Positions 1 through 12,639 are shown, counted from the first letter of the stretch. The stretch is 64,000 nucleotides of DNA from Branchiostoma belcheri (GCF_001625305.1 NW_017804087.1:1731864-1795863); one strand, 5' to 3'. The notes: generated by a model from the letters alone, not told the origin. Translations and numbers: made by a program.

Positions 1-229
1 AGCTATGCCTGCGGGGCGCGGAGTCAGCGGTGTGGAACGGCTGGGGAAATCTTACCGATTCTTCAAGCTTGACACCCCCCTCTAGTGGCTCGCCTTGAAG
101 TTTAATACCCGCGACCCTTCTCTGACCTTACACGTGCGCTAACTCTAATAGACTGATCGTATAGCTCCGCCCACATCCGTCAAAACGTAGAACGTGGGAA
201 AAAACATAGAAATACTACAACTATTTCCA
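1..229. other. non-coding, nothing recognised
   Basis: No open frame of note, no splice-bounded exon and no recognisable repeat. The first 120 bases are relatively GC-rich. Confidence 0.5.
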
Positions 230-815
230 GCTTCTTTTTCATTGGTTGAACCGTTAAATTAATTGCCATGGCATGCTGTCATTGGTTGAACTGCTAATTA
301 TGATGGACAGCTAGAATTGGTTAGGAACCCCACGAACTTTGGGCTAGATCAACATTGGTCTTTCATTGGTTGAACCTCAAATTCCCTTGCTATCATTGGC
401 TGATTGATTTATCATGGGTAGTCAGTATCTGTCTCACATCTGTACTGTTATCCAACACCTCACCAACCGCATGTTATTGAAGAAAGACAACAATATGCAA
501 ATATCTAACGGACATGCAGACACTCTCTCATCATTGGCTGAACCGCTAATTGCCATGCTGTCATTGGCTGAACTGCTAAGTAAACTGTGATGGACAGTTA
601 GGATCGGTCTCACGTCTGTATTCTTTCTCAACCGTTGCCTATATTTCACAAAACCCTTTTGTTATAAAATGAAGATATAAAATGAACAAACTCTCTGATT
701 GGTCGAACCGCTAATTGTCATGCTGTTATTGGTTGATCTGCTAATTATGATGGACAGTCACGACTGTACTGTTACTCAACCGTTGCCTACACCTCACCAA
801 CCCCTCGTGTTATCA
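230..815. repeat. degenerate tandem repeat with CCAAT-type cores
   Basis: The words TCATTGGTTGAACCGCTAA and GCCATGCTGTCATTGG recur at about 238, 280, 363, 392, 530, 560, 697 and 727. A second word (CTCAACCGTTGCCTA, or ATCCAACACCTCACCAACC) follows at about 450, 628 and 775. This gives about three diverged units of 150-200 bp. The same words occur on the other strand at 9246-9310 and 46495-46550, so the unit is dispersed as well as tandem. Confidence 0.7.
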
Positions 816-2837
816 CATCACGCCTTATTCATACGATGACAGAGAGGCTTAGTGGATGATATTTCAAACCATTCGGCTTGACATTTATACAAATCCCATC
901 CTAGCTACTTCGTATCTCTTTCACGTATTGTTTCTGCAGCTGACATTTGCCTTAAGACTTATAAATAGGGACGTATCAAAACTTTGTAGATTTTATTGAT
1001 CGCGTTTTGAACTAAATTAAGTTAAAGGTCAGCATGAAAATTGTAAAATTATATATAGATGGAAGAAAACACTGTGCTCGTACTCAGAAGAATTTGACTC
1101 ACAGAAACGTTTGACAGAATTTTTCGGTCTTCATCACGTGGGACGTCAGCACTGGATCAAAGTTCTTTGGTAGTCGGTAACGCCCCCCGTCCCGGTTGAG
1201 AGTACTGACGTCACACGTGTGGTAAGATCACTTGTCTACTGCGCTTGGGTATGATAGACCTGTAACGTCCTGTCATTATGCCTGTCAATCTTTTCCCATC
1301 CACGTGTTGTCAACCTGCTTTTTTGCACAAATAGATGCACAAACCCACAGCTCAGCAACCAAAAACAATACTTCCGCACCTGAAAGTAAATGTTTTAAAG
1401 GCTAACACTGGCAGTGACTCTTCCAAGCTTTAGTAACGGATCGGTAGTGCGTAAAATAGGTTTAAAGTATGGATTTCCGAAGGGTCTCTTAGGGTGGGCA
1501 CGCATATTCATTACCTAACGCGAATGGATTAGTGCATTGCCCTTTTACCCTTTAAAACCCCTTGTGAATTGGCACTTGGGACAAGTTGCCAATACAGCTT
1601 TGGAGTGGAAAAATCTGGATACTGTAAATGCTTTTAATTTGTGCTCGGCTTCTTGTAGGATGAAAGTTTAGATGGCTATTGTTATTTCTGAATACGGAAG
1701 TATTACTTTGAGTGGCTAAGTTGTACATGTTTGTTTCGCTGCTCGAAATAGCTTCGATTGGTGATTGGTTGTTTGGTGGGTGGGGGTGATTTTGACAGTT
1801 GATTGATAGGGAGGCCACGTCTGAAGGTGACCCAGCACGCGCCTTTGGAAGTAAGGGGGTCGGTATGTGGAGGAATTCAGGTAGTTGTGCAATATATGGT
1901 TTGATAGAAGATCCTTGTTTAAACCATACTATCCCCCACAGTAATAATACATTCACGAAAACCCCAAAACACTTCCCGAAGTTTTGTCAACTTGATGGTC
2001 TCTAAAATACTTGCCGGACTTATGAAATCTCTTATGTCTTGTTTCCAAAGTTGCAGAGGGCTAGAATTTGATTTAGAAATCATCTATCATAAAATGGTAT
2101 GGCAGGGATGACGATTTTCCTACCAAGCGTTTCAAATTCACGTCGACATCACTAGGAAGATAGTGTCCTCAGAAGAAGAAGTTGCCCAGAGCTTCGACCC
2201 ATATCCTTTTGGCCTGAGAGTTTATATCGACCTGTTTACACTGTAGCGAAGTCGTGTAGCGTATATTACCAAGTTACGGTGACTTTTCCCCTTGTTTTAT
2301 GGTAGGCCGTGGCCTAAGGCCGAAGAAAAAATCGAGGCTAAATTACAAGTGTCAGTGAAAAATGCTTTTAAAATCGCCTGGGATGCGGACGTGAAGGCGG
2401 AACAACTGCCCGGGCTCGGCTGAATGCCCTAAAAGCATCCGGTGTCCGTTATTTCAAATGGACCAACCAAAATGCGTAAATAGCATTACACTTTACGGCG
2501 AGAGTTTGGTGATTCGTCAACTTCAAACCGTGGTTACAGTAAAGGTAGCGCCACATTTGGCACCACGGCATTGTATAACGAAGTGGAACTTGAATTTCCA
2601 TTGAAACAAATATCTCTTGAATCTATACAAGTCATTTTTTTCTGAGTACTGTACTTTAACTATTTGACGCCATAAAATCTCTATCTTATCATTTTAACCC
2701 GGCAGTAAACTCAAAATGAAAAGCACAATTTCTCTCTTCAAAGTCTCTACTGGACCCTTGCTATATGTGTATGAGAAACATAAAGTGTCAAATCGACTGT
2801 TCTATACAAACAACTATATTGTTTACATGTTATTATC
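816..2837. other. intergenic, short dispersed repeat fragments only
   Basis: No gene can be supported. A repeat word GCCCCCCGTCCCGGTTGAG lies at about 1182-1200 and recurs at 11964-11985 (diverged) and 12102-12121, with reverse fragments near 7550 and 12397. The stretch 1270-1390 (TGCCTGTCAATCTT, then CACAAACCCACAGCTCAG) recurs at 45126-45215 and more loosely at 32690-32800. The 134-codon minus-strand frame at 1552-1956 lacks gene-like features. Confidence 0.5.
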
Positions 2838-3040
2838 ATATAGCCAGAAGGCGTCGACCAATCAGAAGGCTCCATTTGCCATTGGTTATCAGGCCGTAAC
2901 CTCTAAAGAGGTCGGTTATTAGAATAACTGACCACTTTTTTGACGAACCATCATACAGGGGACAGGATACTAACAGCAGTGTTAAGACTTGTAGTATTTA
3001 GCTCGTTCGCTACGCTCACTTGGTGGTTTATGATTGACTT
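2838..3040. mobile_element. MITE fragment, CCAATCAG family
   Basis: The segment GGCGTCGACCAATCAGAAGG at about 2850 matches GGCGTAGACCAATCAGAGG at 55815. The word CTCGTTCGCTACGCTCAC at 3002 matches the centre of the palindrome at 56886-57061. The interior carries small inverted repeats (CCTCTAAAGAGG). I read these as pieces of one non-autonomous family; the class is unknown. Confidence 0.45.
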
Positions 3041-3782
3041 TTAAAATCCAGTTTAACTGCCTCCAAATAACGTTAGTTGCCTTTAATGTATGCAAGTTAA
3101 TTCTACATATTACGTATAAAAACATAATCAACACAGGGTGATATCAATGCTAATTAAAAAAAGTAAAGAGACTACAGCGTGACATATGGAAAGATTACGC
3201 AGAGAAGTATTCAATTGCCAAGTACTATCCCTTCCGCAGCAGGTTTTTAATCATTACTTGGAACTACCGCTGAGTGCATTGAAACAACTAGTGATAGCTG
3301 AACGTACATGTACTATCCTATGCTGTACTATTAATAACAACGCCGTACGGAGATTATCTGTAATTAATCGCACACACATGTAGACGGTCTTAATCCTACT
3401 CCTACGTGTGGAATCCAACGCGATAATCTTCAGGAGATTATCTGACTACAGAACATACGTCTGTTGTGGAAAGATTGATTAGGAGATCTTCGGATACTGA
3501 GGAGACTGTGATGACATAACCTGGTAAAGGGCACCGTGGCTTGCCCGTTATCTATACGGCGTTAGGAGCTGTGCCCGCCCGCCCAGCCTCCCGATCATCA
3601 CACGCTAGGGGTTTCAGTTAGCTAGAAAAGCCGGCTGACAGACAAAAGCCATGTGCCAATTGAAACAAAACAGCATTGCGAAGGATTCGCAAATTAGATA
3701 CTTTTATGTCCATTTAACACTCATCGTAAGCGATATCTTATTGAAAGGGGCTCGGTTGTAGTTGCCGCAATGTACTATTTGC
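3041..3782. other. non-coding, nothing recognised
   Basis: Short frames only. A local duplication of CAGGAGATTATCTGACTAC and CGGAGATTATCTGTAATTA occurs at 3350-3450. Confidence 0.45.
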
Positions 3783-4110
3783 AATGTATCTATTTGTTTG
3801 CTTGCTTGTGTGTCAGTATATATTTTACTACAGTAGATCCACTAGAAGTGAGGGGGGATGGTATAACCGCAGACTGACAGGAAGGTCAAAATGGCTTTCA
3901 AAATGGTCTCCCAACAGGCTGGAAGAAAGTGAGGTAGAATATAAGGTCAAAATGGTTTCCTCGAAGACTGAGAGGAAATGGAATAGATACATAATAAGCG
4001 AGAAGTCCACAATAATGAATTGAAAAAAGAAATCCGCAAGATATTTCATGGAGGGATAAGATCTTTAATTTATTGTCATGTCAAGAACAAAGCTAGCAGA
4101 ACCTACACCA
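3783..4110. mobile_element. family B element, copy 1
   Basis: It runs from TTTGTTTGCTTGCTTGTGTGTCAG through GGTATAACCGCAGACTGACA and AAATGGTCTCC to AAGCTAGCAGAACC. The same order of blocks is at 5655-5960. The core also occurs at 16850, 18090-18400, 20840-21130, 23060, 23400 and 25005. It carries no transposase frame. Confidence 0.65.
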
Positions 4111-5654
4111 GGAAAAGCAAGCAGAAACAAAATATTGCCGGGCGGAACACTCCAAAGTCAGCCCGTTGAGAATGGTCATCAGTCTAAGGACGACATTCAC
4201 AGTAATGTTATTACATCCCCAATTCTTATCTCATCCTGTCAGAATATACGATGTATTCGATCCAGCCCTTTGTGTCGACGGTATATGAATAGAGTGCCCT
4301 TTGACGCACTGCGATAACAAATTCGATTCCACCTTTCTGCCTTTTTTGAAAAAAAAAGGTACTTTGCCCCGTCAATTTGCGTCACAGTTGGGTTTCGCAT
4401 TCAGTACAGGGTCTAAATGTGGAATGCCACTATAGTGCCTACTAACATTCTTGAAAGTCTTTTGAAAATAACTCTGGAAATCTTTCAGATAATGTCCGCC
4501 ATCTTTGTTTAGGTTAGAAAAGGCTGTCACGTGACCATGGGGTTAAAGGTAACACAGGTCACGTGATTGGATAAGCGTTTTGTTGTTTCCTTGAAAGATT
4601 GTGGAGACTTTTTTTGTTTCGGAAGGAACAGGTTGGGTCTAAGCTTTCCCATTTTGGTCTAAATCCGTTCAGTTTACTATATAGTTTTATTTGGCGTTAG
4701 GATATGAGTTGTGTGGTCTGCGATTCACAGGGCGGATTGATATAGCAGAAACTAAAGGTCAAAGGTAGGAATTGTCAAGCTGCTGCACTAGTTGCATCAA
4801 TTGCCACCTCGTACAACGAGCTTACGACGCCCTTACGACTTACTTACAACGGTCTTAAGATTGTCTTAGATCCCTTTCGGTGGTTGGTTTTCTCACAACC
4901 TGCTTGAACATTCTTCACCAATTCCTACCTCGTACGACTTTATTACGACGGTCTTGCAACAGTATGACGAATATGACCGCGCCAGTACTCGACCTCTTGT
5001 AGCCAGAACTGCCTGAGAAAACCTGCCCTTCACAAAAGTACCTGCGGACCTGCAATCACTTCCCTGGGAGTACCAGCGTGCTAGAATCAATCTAATTGAA
5101 AGTACCGCAAAGAGGAGACGACGTCTGTAAGACTCATTCGAGTCACGTCCAACCTTCTTTAAGATGCTGACGGAGACCTCTCCGCCCTTGGTAACATGCA
5201 AGAGTTACTTGAAAGGATTCTCGGCACCGGGGGTTTTCTTTATTCAACGGCGTCTGCAGACATTCCGTGTCGTGTTTGAGAACCAGGCGGTGATGCCGTG
5301 CTGTCTTACCCGCGACCTCCACTACAGACCTCGCATCTTTGCGAGTGAATTATGGAATACGAAATGCACTGTGCAAATAACCACCGTTACGCCGGGAATA
5401 CGACGTGCTCCAAGGCGGTGATTATATTTTACGTTTCGGACGGGGAATGTATTTGAAAGCGGAAAATTCTGCCGCGTCTGTAGCCGTCCTTTATGGTTTT
5501 CACGTCCATTTTGTTCACGGTGCAACTTTCAAATTCGTCAGGAAATTCACTCGTAAAAAAATGTGCAACATTGCGAAAAAATAATTTCCGAATCAGCTAC
5601 GATATTTTATCAAAAGTTATATCCTATTGTAGTTGCCACCGTACATAATAAAGT
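4111..5654. other. intergenic, no gene recognised
   Basis: 4800-5000 is rich in short CGTACGAC/CTTACGAC words, also seen near 33000, 50390 and 52500. A short frame at 5164-5421 overlaps a frame on the other strand and has no exon signals that convince me. Confidence 0.45.
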
Positions 5655-5960
5655 CTTTACTTTCAGACTTTTTGTTTGCTTTTGTGTCAGTAGGTATTGG
5701 ACAAGAGTAGAGTCACTGGAATTGAAGGGGGAATGACATAACCGCAGACTGACAGCAAGGTCGAAATGGAGGTCAAAATGGTGCCTGGTAGAAAATGAGG
5801 TAGAATTATATAGGTCAAAATGGTCTCCTTGCAGGTTGGACGCAAGTGACAGTAGAGCATACAAAGAATTAGCGTGAAATTCACAATAAGGAATAAAATT
5901 AGAAACCCGCAGAAGTATTTCACGGAGGGCTGAGAATATTCAATTTCTTGAGAAAGCTAG
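5655..5960. mobile_element. family B element, copy 2
   Basis: Block-by-block match to 3783-4110: TTTTTGTTTGCTTTTGTGTCAG, CATAACCGCAGACTGACAGC, AAATGGTCTCC, then AAAGCTAGCAGAACC. It is in the same orientation, about 1.87 kb away. Confidence 0.65.
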
Positions 5961-6385
5961 CAGAACCCTCTCGCTCTCATCCCTTGTACCGTCAGGAGAC
6001 ACATCTAACGCGGTTATACAGGAATCCTCCCCCCGGCGGTACCAAACTAGTCAGGCATTCACGTTCTATTTTATTAGACAGCCGCCCAACCTAAGCACAA
6101 TAACGTCCCATGAGAACTTATATTAGATAAGCCTATCCACAGGGGGGTATCTACTACAGGTCGGCATAGGAAGGAAGGCAGGAACTAGGAGATTAAATTT
6201 CCTTCCAATACCACCAGGTGGTGGATAGGGCGGCGCCCATCTCCGGTTCAATAGCCATTGGGCCACACACTACTAGTAGTGCAATCTCTACAGTAGGCAG
6301 CAAGTCTACTGGTAGTGGTGTGTGTTTGACTACCATACTTTTTCTCAATGTGCCCAATGCAGTTATTAGAGATTTAAAAACCAGA
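5961..6385. other. intergenic with SINE-like fragment
   Basis: 6310-6345 (GTAGTGGTGTGTGTTTGACT, then CCATACTTTTTC) matches the left end of the SINE-like element at 25955-26130. The rest is unassigned. Confidence 0.4.
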
Positions 6386-6715
6386 TTTTAAGCACTAAAC
6401 CGAATCTCTTCGTACTAAGTTGGTACAACACTATCCAATGTATATCGGCATTTATGGGGAAAACTGATTTTGGGGTACCACCCAGAAAATAAAAGACTCG
6501 TGTTGGGGCTTGTTTCTGTAGTGCCTTGAATTCCTAACGAATGAAATATTGTGCTGATGGGCTATGTGGGGCAGTATGTGTCAATATCATACAGATTACC
6601 TTCTTCAGAATATTCCAGTTTTGCCGTCCTGAAATTACATTGTATATCTTTTGGATCGAACTTTTTACCTACCGAATGCAAGGCGAACACTGTACCCACA
6701 TGGACACTGCACTGG
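6386..6715. mobile_element. family C element fragment
   Basis: Blocks CTATCCAATGTATAT, GGGGTACCACCCA, ATAAAAG, GTGTCAATATC and CCAGTTTTGCCG are in the same order as at 14810-15125. The tail (CTACCGAATGCAAGGCGAACAC, about 6670-6691) is a SINE-like word shared with 26083. Confidence 0.55.
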
Positions 6716-7357
6716 TATTAACAACTCGGAGATATAACATCGTAATTGGTATTCAAAGCGACCATTTCCTCAAAGGATTATACTTTAAACCTAGCTGTTT
6801 CATAGACAGTACGGGACTTAAAGCTGGAACATTATTATCGAGGCACTGGCTCTTGTCAACATAATACGAACAGTAAGAACATAAAACACAACACAAAAGT
6901 TATGATATGATTTATTGTTTAATCTTGATAGTAGACGACACAAAGTAAGACATGATACTATCCAGGCTCTGATGTCTGTTATTAGTTAGTCTCTTAGTAG
7001 ACTTAAAAGATTATGGATGGGTATACGGTTATTAAAATCAATGCGAAAAGGATTTTTAGGATAAGTTGAATGTAAGGTAAGTTGTAAGTGCAATGCGATC
7101 AACAGGTTAATTGCTGATCATAAACTAACGTAAGGAAGTGACCGATTTCTATAGAAATACGAGATACAGAAATGATACACAACTAAAAATAAGAAATCAA
7201 AGATCTCGTACCTCCGAGAATTTGAGAGGTTTTGTGAATATGTCCTATTTTATTCATTGTTGTGCATTTCTTGCTGATTCTGTCTATGTATTTTTCACTC
7301 GCTCTCATAAGACAACACCATAAAGTAGTATGCAACTTACATATACTAGTAAATTGA
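6716..7357. other. non-coding, AT-rich, nothing recognised
   Basis: Only short frames are present and I see no splice-bounded exon. Confidence 0.45.
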
Positions 7358-7445
7358 AAACAGGACATGAGATAACCTTTTCTGGGATCTTCCTGGGACC
7401 TTTGACCTAACTTCCTGTCAGGGTCCCTGGCGTGCATGTGTAAAT
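7358..7445. mobile_element. family G element fragment
   Basis: Contains AGATAACC, TTTTCTGGGA, GGGACCTTTGACCTAACTTC and CTGTCAG. The same core is at 12640-12775, 21690-21805, 38465-38585 and 39530-39580, and inverted at 8620-8690. Confidence 0.6.
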
Positions 7446-8042
7446 AACCAAGGAAACCTCAAAATAACGCAGTCCCAAAATAACTGCTGACTTACGATAC
7501 AGAGATGTACATATAGATAAGTTTACATCAAGGCGAACAGACCCTCTGTCAACCGGGACGGGTGGTGATATCGACTTCCAGTAACCTTTGACCTTTTTGG
7601 GTCAATCTAAGGCTGTTTTGGGTATTCTTGTGCCATTCTTACTACATAGTCACGCCTTTTCAGTCTTCAGTTAGTAATTTCTGTGGATAGCCTTCTCTTC
7701 TACAACCAGGTTTCTTATAGAATTTGATATCTCATTATGTTACCTGAAGGGAGGTTCATAAAAAGCTTAATTTCAAGTCGTAAACATTAAATGTAGTAAC
7801 ATAGCATGCAGGTGCCTTATGCATCAGTGCTACATCTCGTTGGTGCGAACGCCGTATATTTTCTAGGTCTGCTGGATTGTACTGGCTATCCTTAATTGCT
7901 CCCTCGGAGACCTCATGTGGACTGATCCTAATCTAGGTCTTACAGGGAAGTCCGGAAACAACAAAGCAGCGTCCTTGACTGTATCCCTGTGGCTCCATCT
8001 TATATAGATCTAGAAGTAATATCAGTGGTATAAAAGACCCAT
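7446..8042. other. non-coding, nothing firm
   Basis: It holds a reverse copy of the CCGGGACGGG/ATATCGACTTCC repeat word near 7549-7580. No gene is supported. Confidence 0.45.
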
Positions 8043-8218
8043 TACTGCACAAAATCCTATAGTTATTCACACCGTAAAGCATACGTAAAGGTACACGTAA
8101 ATGAAGAAACGGAATCTTTCCGTATGCTTTAAGGTGTCCGTAAAGGATGCGTTTTGTACAGCGAAACACGGCAACGATACTACAAACATTGCGTTGCTTT
8201 TGTCGATTTTGTGCAGTG
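8043..8218. mobile_element. family A MITE
   Basis: It opens with ACTGCACAAAATCC and closes with TTTTGTGCAGTG, giving inverted ends. Internal arms are CGTAAAGCATACGTAAAGG and CGTATGCTTTAAGG. The usual unit is about 115 bp; here the right end is displaced by about 60 bp of extra sequence. Confidence 0.7.
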
Positions 8219-9240
8219 ATATGCTGTGTTTTAAATATAGAAAGTGAAGATTGAATGTAACCCATATTCCATAAACATAAAGCTCCAGGCAGATTGTTAT
8301 CGTTAATATTTCCAACCATCCATAAGGCGATATTTGATGTTAGTAGACGGTATGACCTGTATATTATTTAGCACACACTCAATCATCTTTATTCAATAAG
8401 TCAAAAACGCCGAATTGAAACATTATTTTACTACAGCACGCCTCCCAGATTATTGGCAAACCAGTTTATTTTTATCATCTGGGTGGACTGAGGTAGTATG
8501 TGCATGGAATACACATTGTCTCTATATATGCTACCATAGATTTACAAGTAAGTTTTGTATTCGGTGTGTCTGTATGTTTGTTTGCGTGTGTTTCCGTAAT
8601 TTCTTCAGGCTCGTCTTGTACACTGACAGGAAGTTAGTTCAAAGGTCCCAACAGAAGGTTATCTGATTTCCTGTCTTCGATGTCCTGCTTTTTGCCTCTG
8701 TTGCTTTACAAGAGGCATGCATAGGTTCAGGTAGAAACTTATATTAACGAATGAAACAAAAAAATATCTTTTATTTCTTGTATTTCTGACATACCAATTC
8801 TTATGTGTGACGTTTAAATCGTAAACTTCAGAGGCAACTTGCAAGAAGTTCTACTTTTGCAAGATAACATTCTAGACTTAACTTTCAAGACACGTTTTCG
8901 GGTATTCTCCGACCATCTATAACTTACAGTGGATTCAAAGCGTTAGAAAAGATGGCTTATATGTACTTCTCGTATGTTTGGTTGTAAAGGGGGAGGGGGG
9001 TCATGAGGCCAGGAAAATGCTACTATCAGCGACAGACAGAGACACCCAGTGGGCACAACTCTGACCCTTGCAATTTTCTTGTCAGCTGATGGTTTTATAA
9101 GAATCTAGGTCATATATCATAGCCTTGTATTCCGCCTTATGTCTATGTAGCCCTATCTAAGTGCTCGTCCAAGTATTGTCATATTCTTCACAACATGCAC
9201 AACCATAAGATTCCCTCAAATCCTCGTACATCCTGGCTGT
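8219..9240. other. intergenic with an inverted family G copy
   Basis: 8618-8690 carries the family G core in reverse (ACTGACAGGAAGTTAG, TTCAAAGGTCCCAACAG, ATCTGATTTCCTGTC). Elsewhere nothing is recognised; a G-rich run lies at about 8988-9000. Confidence 0.45.
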
Positions 9241-9312
9241 CTATCATAATTATCGGTTCAACCAATGAGAGGAGCGCAATTAGCGGATTGACCAATGAAA
9301 GAGTGGCTAAAT
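9241..9312. repeat. dispersed CCAAT repeat copy (reverse)
   Basis: GGTTCAACCAATGAGAGG, GCAATTAGCGGATTGACC and AATGAAAGAG are the reverse complement of the repeat words at 230-815. The same orientation is seen at 46497-46550. Confidence 0.55.
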
Positions 9313-9573
9313 GTATGATTTGACAGAGATGGGCGTGGCTATGATTTTTATGTTTGTATGGAAGTTGAAGCTTCTGGGTACAAAATGTAGATATGGAAAA
9401 TTGGTCATTTTCTTTTACGATCATGACGGAAGTAGACGTTATATCTTTCCGCGAATGGGTAGTTTTCCTTTCAAAATTGCCAAAATGTACCGATACAAAA
9501 CCTCAAAAGACATCTTAACGGACATTACCAACTTTAAGTGAGATATCTACCAGAAAAGTGCAGGAAAAATTGC

Positions 9574-9659
9574 CACTGCACAAAATCCTACCTTTAAGCA
9601 TACCCTAAAGCATGCGTAAATATACACGCGAAGGAATGGCTTTTGTGAAGTGTGCAGTG
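9574..9659. mobile_element. family A MITE, internally deleted
   Basis: CACTGCACAAAATCCTACC at the left, AAGCATGCGTAAATA inside, and TTTTGTGAAGTGTGCAGTG at the right. It is shorter than the 115-bp full copy; the second inner arm is missing. Confidence 0.6.
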
Positions 9660-10499
9660 GCTGGCAAATAGGCAGACAGTTTGCAATAGACTGATAAGGG
9701 AGGTAAAGCAAATATTTCAAAGGGCCTTTTGGTAACATTAGAACAACTTCAATGTCAATGCCACTCCTTGGAAAACCTATAGTACTTTAGAACGGTATTT
9801 GGGAAGGGGAATTGTAACGTCATTATCATTAAGATCCATTCAGAGCTTCACAAGTTATGCCTAACACATACAATTGACTAATGCATAAAAAGCGCGCTGC
9901 AGTACCGTTAGAAAACGCTGGGTGGGCCATCTTTTAACTTGACCTTCAATTTCCCAACAGCTACTCACATACCAAATATTAATAAGATCCATCCACAACT
10001 TTTCGAGGTGTGACGTTGACAAACATGCAGACCCACACCACAGCTACTCCACCAGGCCCAAACCGAAATCATAGCCTTCTGACGAAGGCAATAATCACAG
10101 GAGTAAACGAATACTATACAACCGATGATATACCTTCCCAAACCTAAAGGTCCTGTATACATCCTGCTTAGTTTACGTCAAGATCGGAGTTCTAACAGTC
10201 ATGTGTACGTATGTCTACGTGTTGCACATAGACATTGTTTATAATATGTGTCTTGCAGCAACTAATTCTCATATAAACAAGTAGTCAGTTGAGCAAGAGT
10301 GCTTGACAAGAATTCAGAGACCTCAGTGAAATATTTAGATCTTGTGTGATGGTGACTATGTCCTCTTTTCATTCATCATGGCGTCTACAAGTCTTTCTTT
10401 ATTGTGCAAGGGAAAGAACACCCGCTGTCAAGGGGGTCATGTAACGGAAAACACATGCGAAAACAGCAAGCGCTGCTAGAGCTCCCTCTAGTCTATGAC
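9660..10499. other. non-coding, nothing recognised
   Basis: No splice-bounded open frame and no clear repeat. Confidence 0.4.
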
Positions 10500-11259
10500 C
10501 CTGTTCACAGTGAAAAAATGGATCTGGATTGACTGCCGATCCCGATCAGAAATTCATTAATCCCGATCGACCCGCGCGTTCACACTGCTTTTTGCTGATC
10601 CGGATTGCCAGGGCATCACGCTCAGAAATGGATTGAGGTGTCACGAGCCCGCCATCTTGAACATGCCATAGCCGCTGCAACTCCGCCGTAAATTTTGCAA
10701 GAAAAGAACTCAGAAAGCTTGTACAGCCTGGAATCTTAGCGGAAATAAAGAGAACACCTCTTTGAACATGTTTGGGTGGTCAGGGTTTAGCTCCCGTTGC
10801 GTGAAGGCCGATATTTTTCGGGCTGTAACACTCGATTCCACTGGCTCGCCATTCCACTTGAGTGTAATGTTGGAGCAGGGAGGTTGGGGTAAACATCTTT
10901 CTGCATATTTTCTATTCATAATTTTGATTGGCAATGTATCCATAGCATTACACAACGTCCTTGTCACTGCATATTATAAGACCCGATCGGTAGTGGTAGT
11001 ATTTGTGGTCAGTCTCACACTAGCGAACCCCGAACCCAATCCACTTTGCGTTCACACTCGAGTTTACGCCCGATCCCGATCCGCCGCAAGTGTCTTGAAC
11101 TACCTCCCCGAGGTGGATTACGCTTGGATCGGGATCGGAGAAAAACAATCCCGATTGGAGCGTTCACACTGCGAAAACCGATCCGGATTGACTTCATTTG
11201 CATAATTTTGATCCCGATCGGCGGCCGATCCGGATCGACAAGTTTCACTGTGAACGGGG
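10500..11259. mobile_element. hAT-like non-autonomous DNA transposon
   Basis: The left end is CCTGTTCACAGTGAAA and the right end TTTCACTGTGAACGGGG, which are inverted repeats. The flanks are TCTATGAC (10492-10499) and TGTATGAC (11260-11267), an 8-bp duplication with one mismatch. The subterminal zones are packed with GATCCGGAT and GATCCCGATC words in both orientations. An 8-bp target duplication fits the hAT superfamily. The internal 147-codon frame at 10762-11205 shows no transposase motif I recognise, so the copy looks non-autonomous. Confidence 0.7.
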
Positions 11260-11317
11260 TGTATGACACACTGAACCAAACCATATCCATTACTACCTGA
11301 CCTATGGGCCATGTGGA

Positions 11318-11356
11318 AACACAGACACACACACGGACACACACACACAGACGTAC
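11318..11356. repeat. CA microsatellite
   Basis: Imperfect run of ACACACAC and ACGGACACAC words, just outside the hAT-like element. Confidence 0.8.
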
Positions 11357-12639
11357 CGAAAACAATACTTCCATTTTTCATGAAGGTAAAGAGCAGCGCG
11401 TGTGTTACCTTTATTTTTCCTCACGTCTGTTAGCAAGATGGCGTCGTGCCAGAAAACTCGATAGAAGACAGCCCTCAGTGAGACAGACATCTCACAATAA
11501 AAACTCTTAACAACTATAGGACCGTCCTTTGGCACAGATTTTTGCAACATAAAATCTCTCTAACACCTGACAAAAACAAGTACTAAAGTCGGAGGGATAC
11601 ACTTATACGACCAATTACACCTCGTACGTGTAGTACCACACCTGCGGATGGGTTTGTCACGTCGTAAAATATCTCTTGCATAACTACATAATGTTAATCC
11701 AATCATTTGTCATTCAGGCTGTTGTAGAGACACTTATTAGATGATTTTTCATTGTCAACGTGACAAATGTTTCACATATGGCACCGTCAGCAAAAATCTA
11801 TCCCCACTTGACACCAGGCCATATAACATCTTTTATGCAACTATTGAACTGTTCTGGAACTAAAAGAATTTTTATTCACTGCTATTTCTGATTTAATCAC
11901 TCTTCAGCTATCTAACCCCATCGATCGCAATAGGTCAAAGGTTGATTGTTTGAAGTTAATATCGCCCCCCGTCCTGGTTAAATTCCTGAGAACATTGTTT
12001 TGTATCCTACTATAGAAATTATTTTGTGACAGATAACTACGTTTGGGTGTGAAATATAAATTATCAACCATCTTACGGCAAAGGTTTTTGGAAGTTGATA
12101 TCGCCCCCCGTCCCGGTTGAGAAAATATCGGTGCGCCATGATGTAAATCTATCCATGTATATCTATTTGATGTATCGTATGACTGGAATTATTTTGAGAC
12201 TGGCATAGAAAGTGAGGTACAAGATGCAAATGCCAACGATATAAAGCACAAATAAAGCACCAAAAGCGATCCGCGAGCAAGATTCTCTTGACTCTAATTC
12301 TAGAAAGGCATTGAAGATAGTAAACACGACTGAGGTGTCTGATGTCTTCTTAAGGAAGAACGCACGAGGGATCCAGCGGAAAATGTCAGAGTATCAACCG
12401 GGACGCCTTTGATGCATTTAGTGTGCGCCTTGGCGTGTTGAGCCTCAGTCAATATAACAACGGTCTTTAATATCAATATATCAGACGAGCAGCGGCTTGA
12501 CAGGCAGCAAGGTTTATCACAAAAACATCAAAAACAAGAAATGGAACATTCAACATTAGATTTTCTGTGTTATTTTTATCATTTTTACTTTCTCGTTGAT
12601 TCTGTATGTGTATTTACTAGTGACTTCCATTAGGCTACG
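11357..12639. other. intergenic with GCCCCCCGTCCCGG repeat words
   Basis: Two copies of ATATCGCCCCCCGTCC(C/T)GGTT lie about 138 bp apart, near 11960 and 12098, with a reverse fragment at 12397. No gene is supported. Confidence 0.45.

Noticed and set aside
1552-1956. 134-codon minus-strand open frame
   Set aside because: No recognisable motif, composition like its surroundings, no splice signals and no start context; a chance frame.
10762-11205. 147-codon frame as a transposase
   Set aside because: It lies inside the hAT-like element but shows no transposase motif and is overlapped by antisense frames of similar length created by the GATC-rich words.
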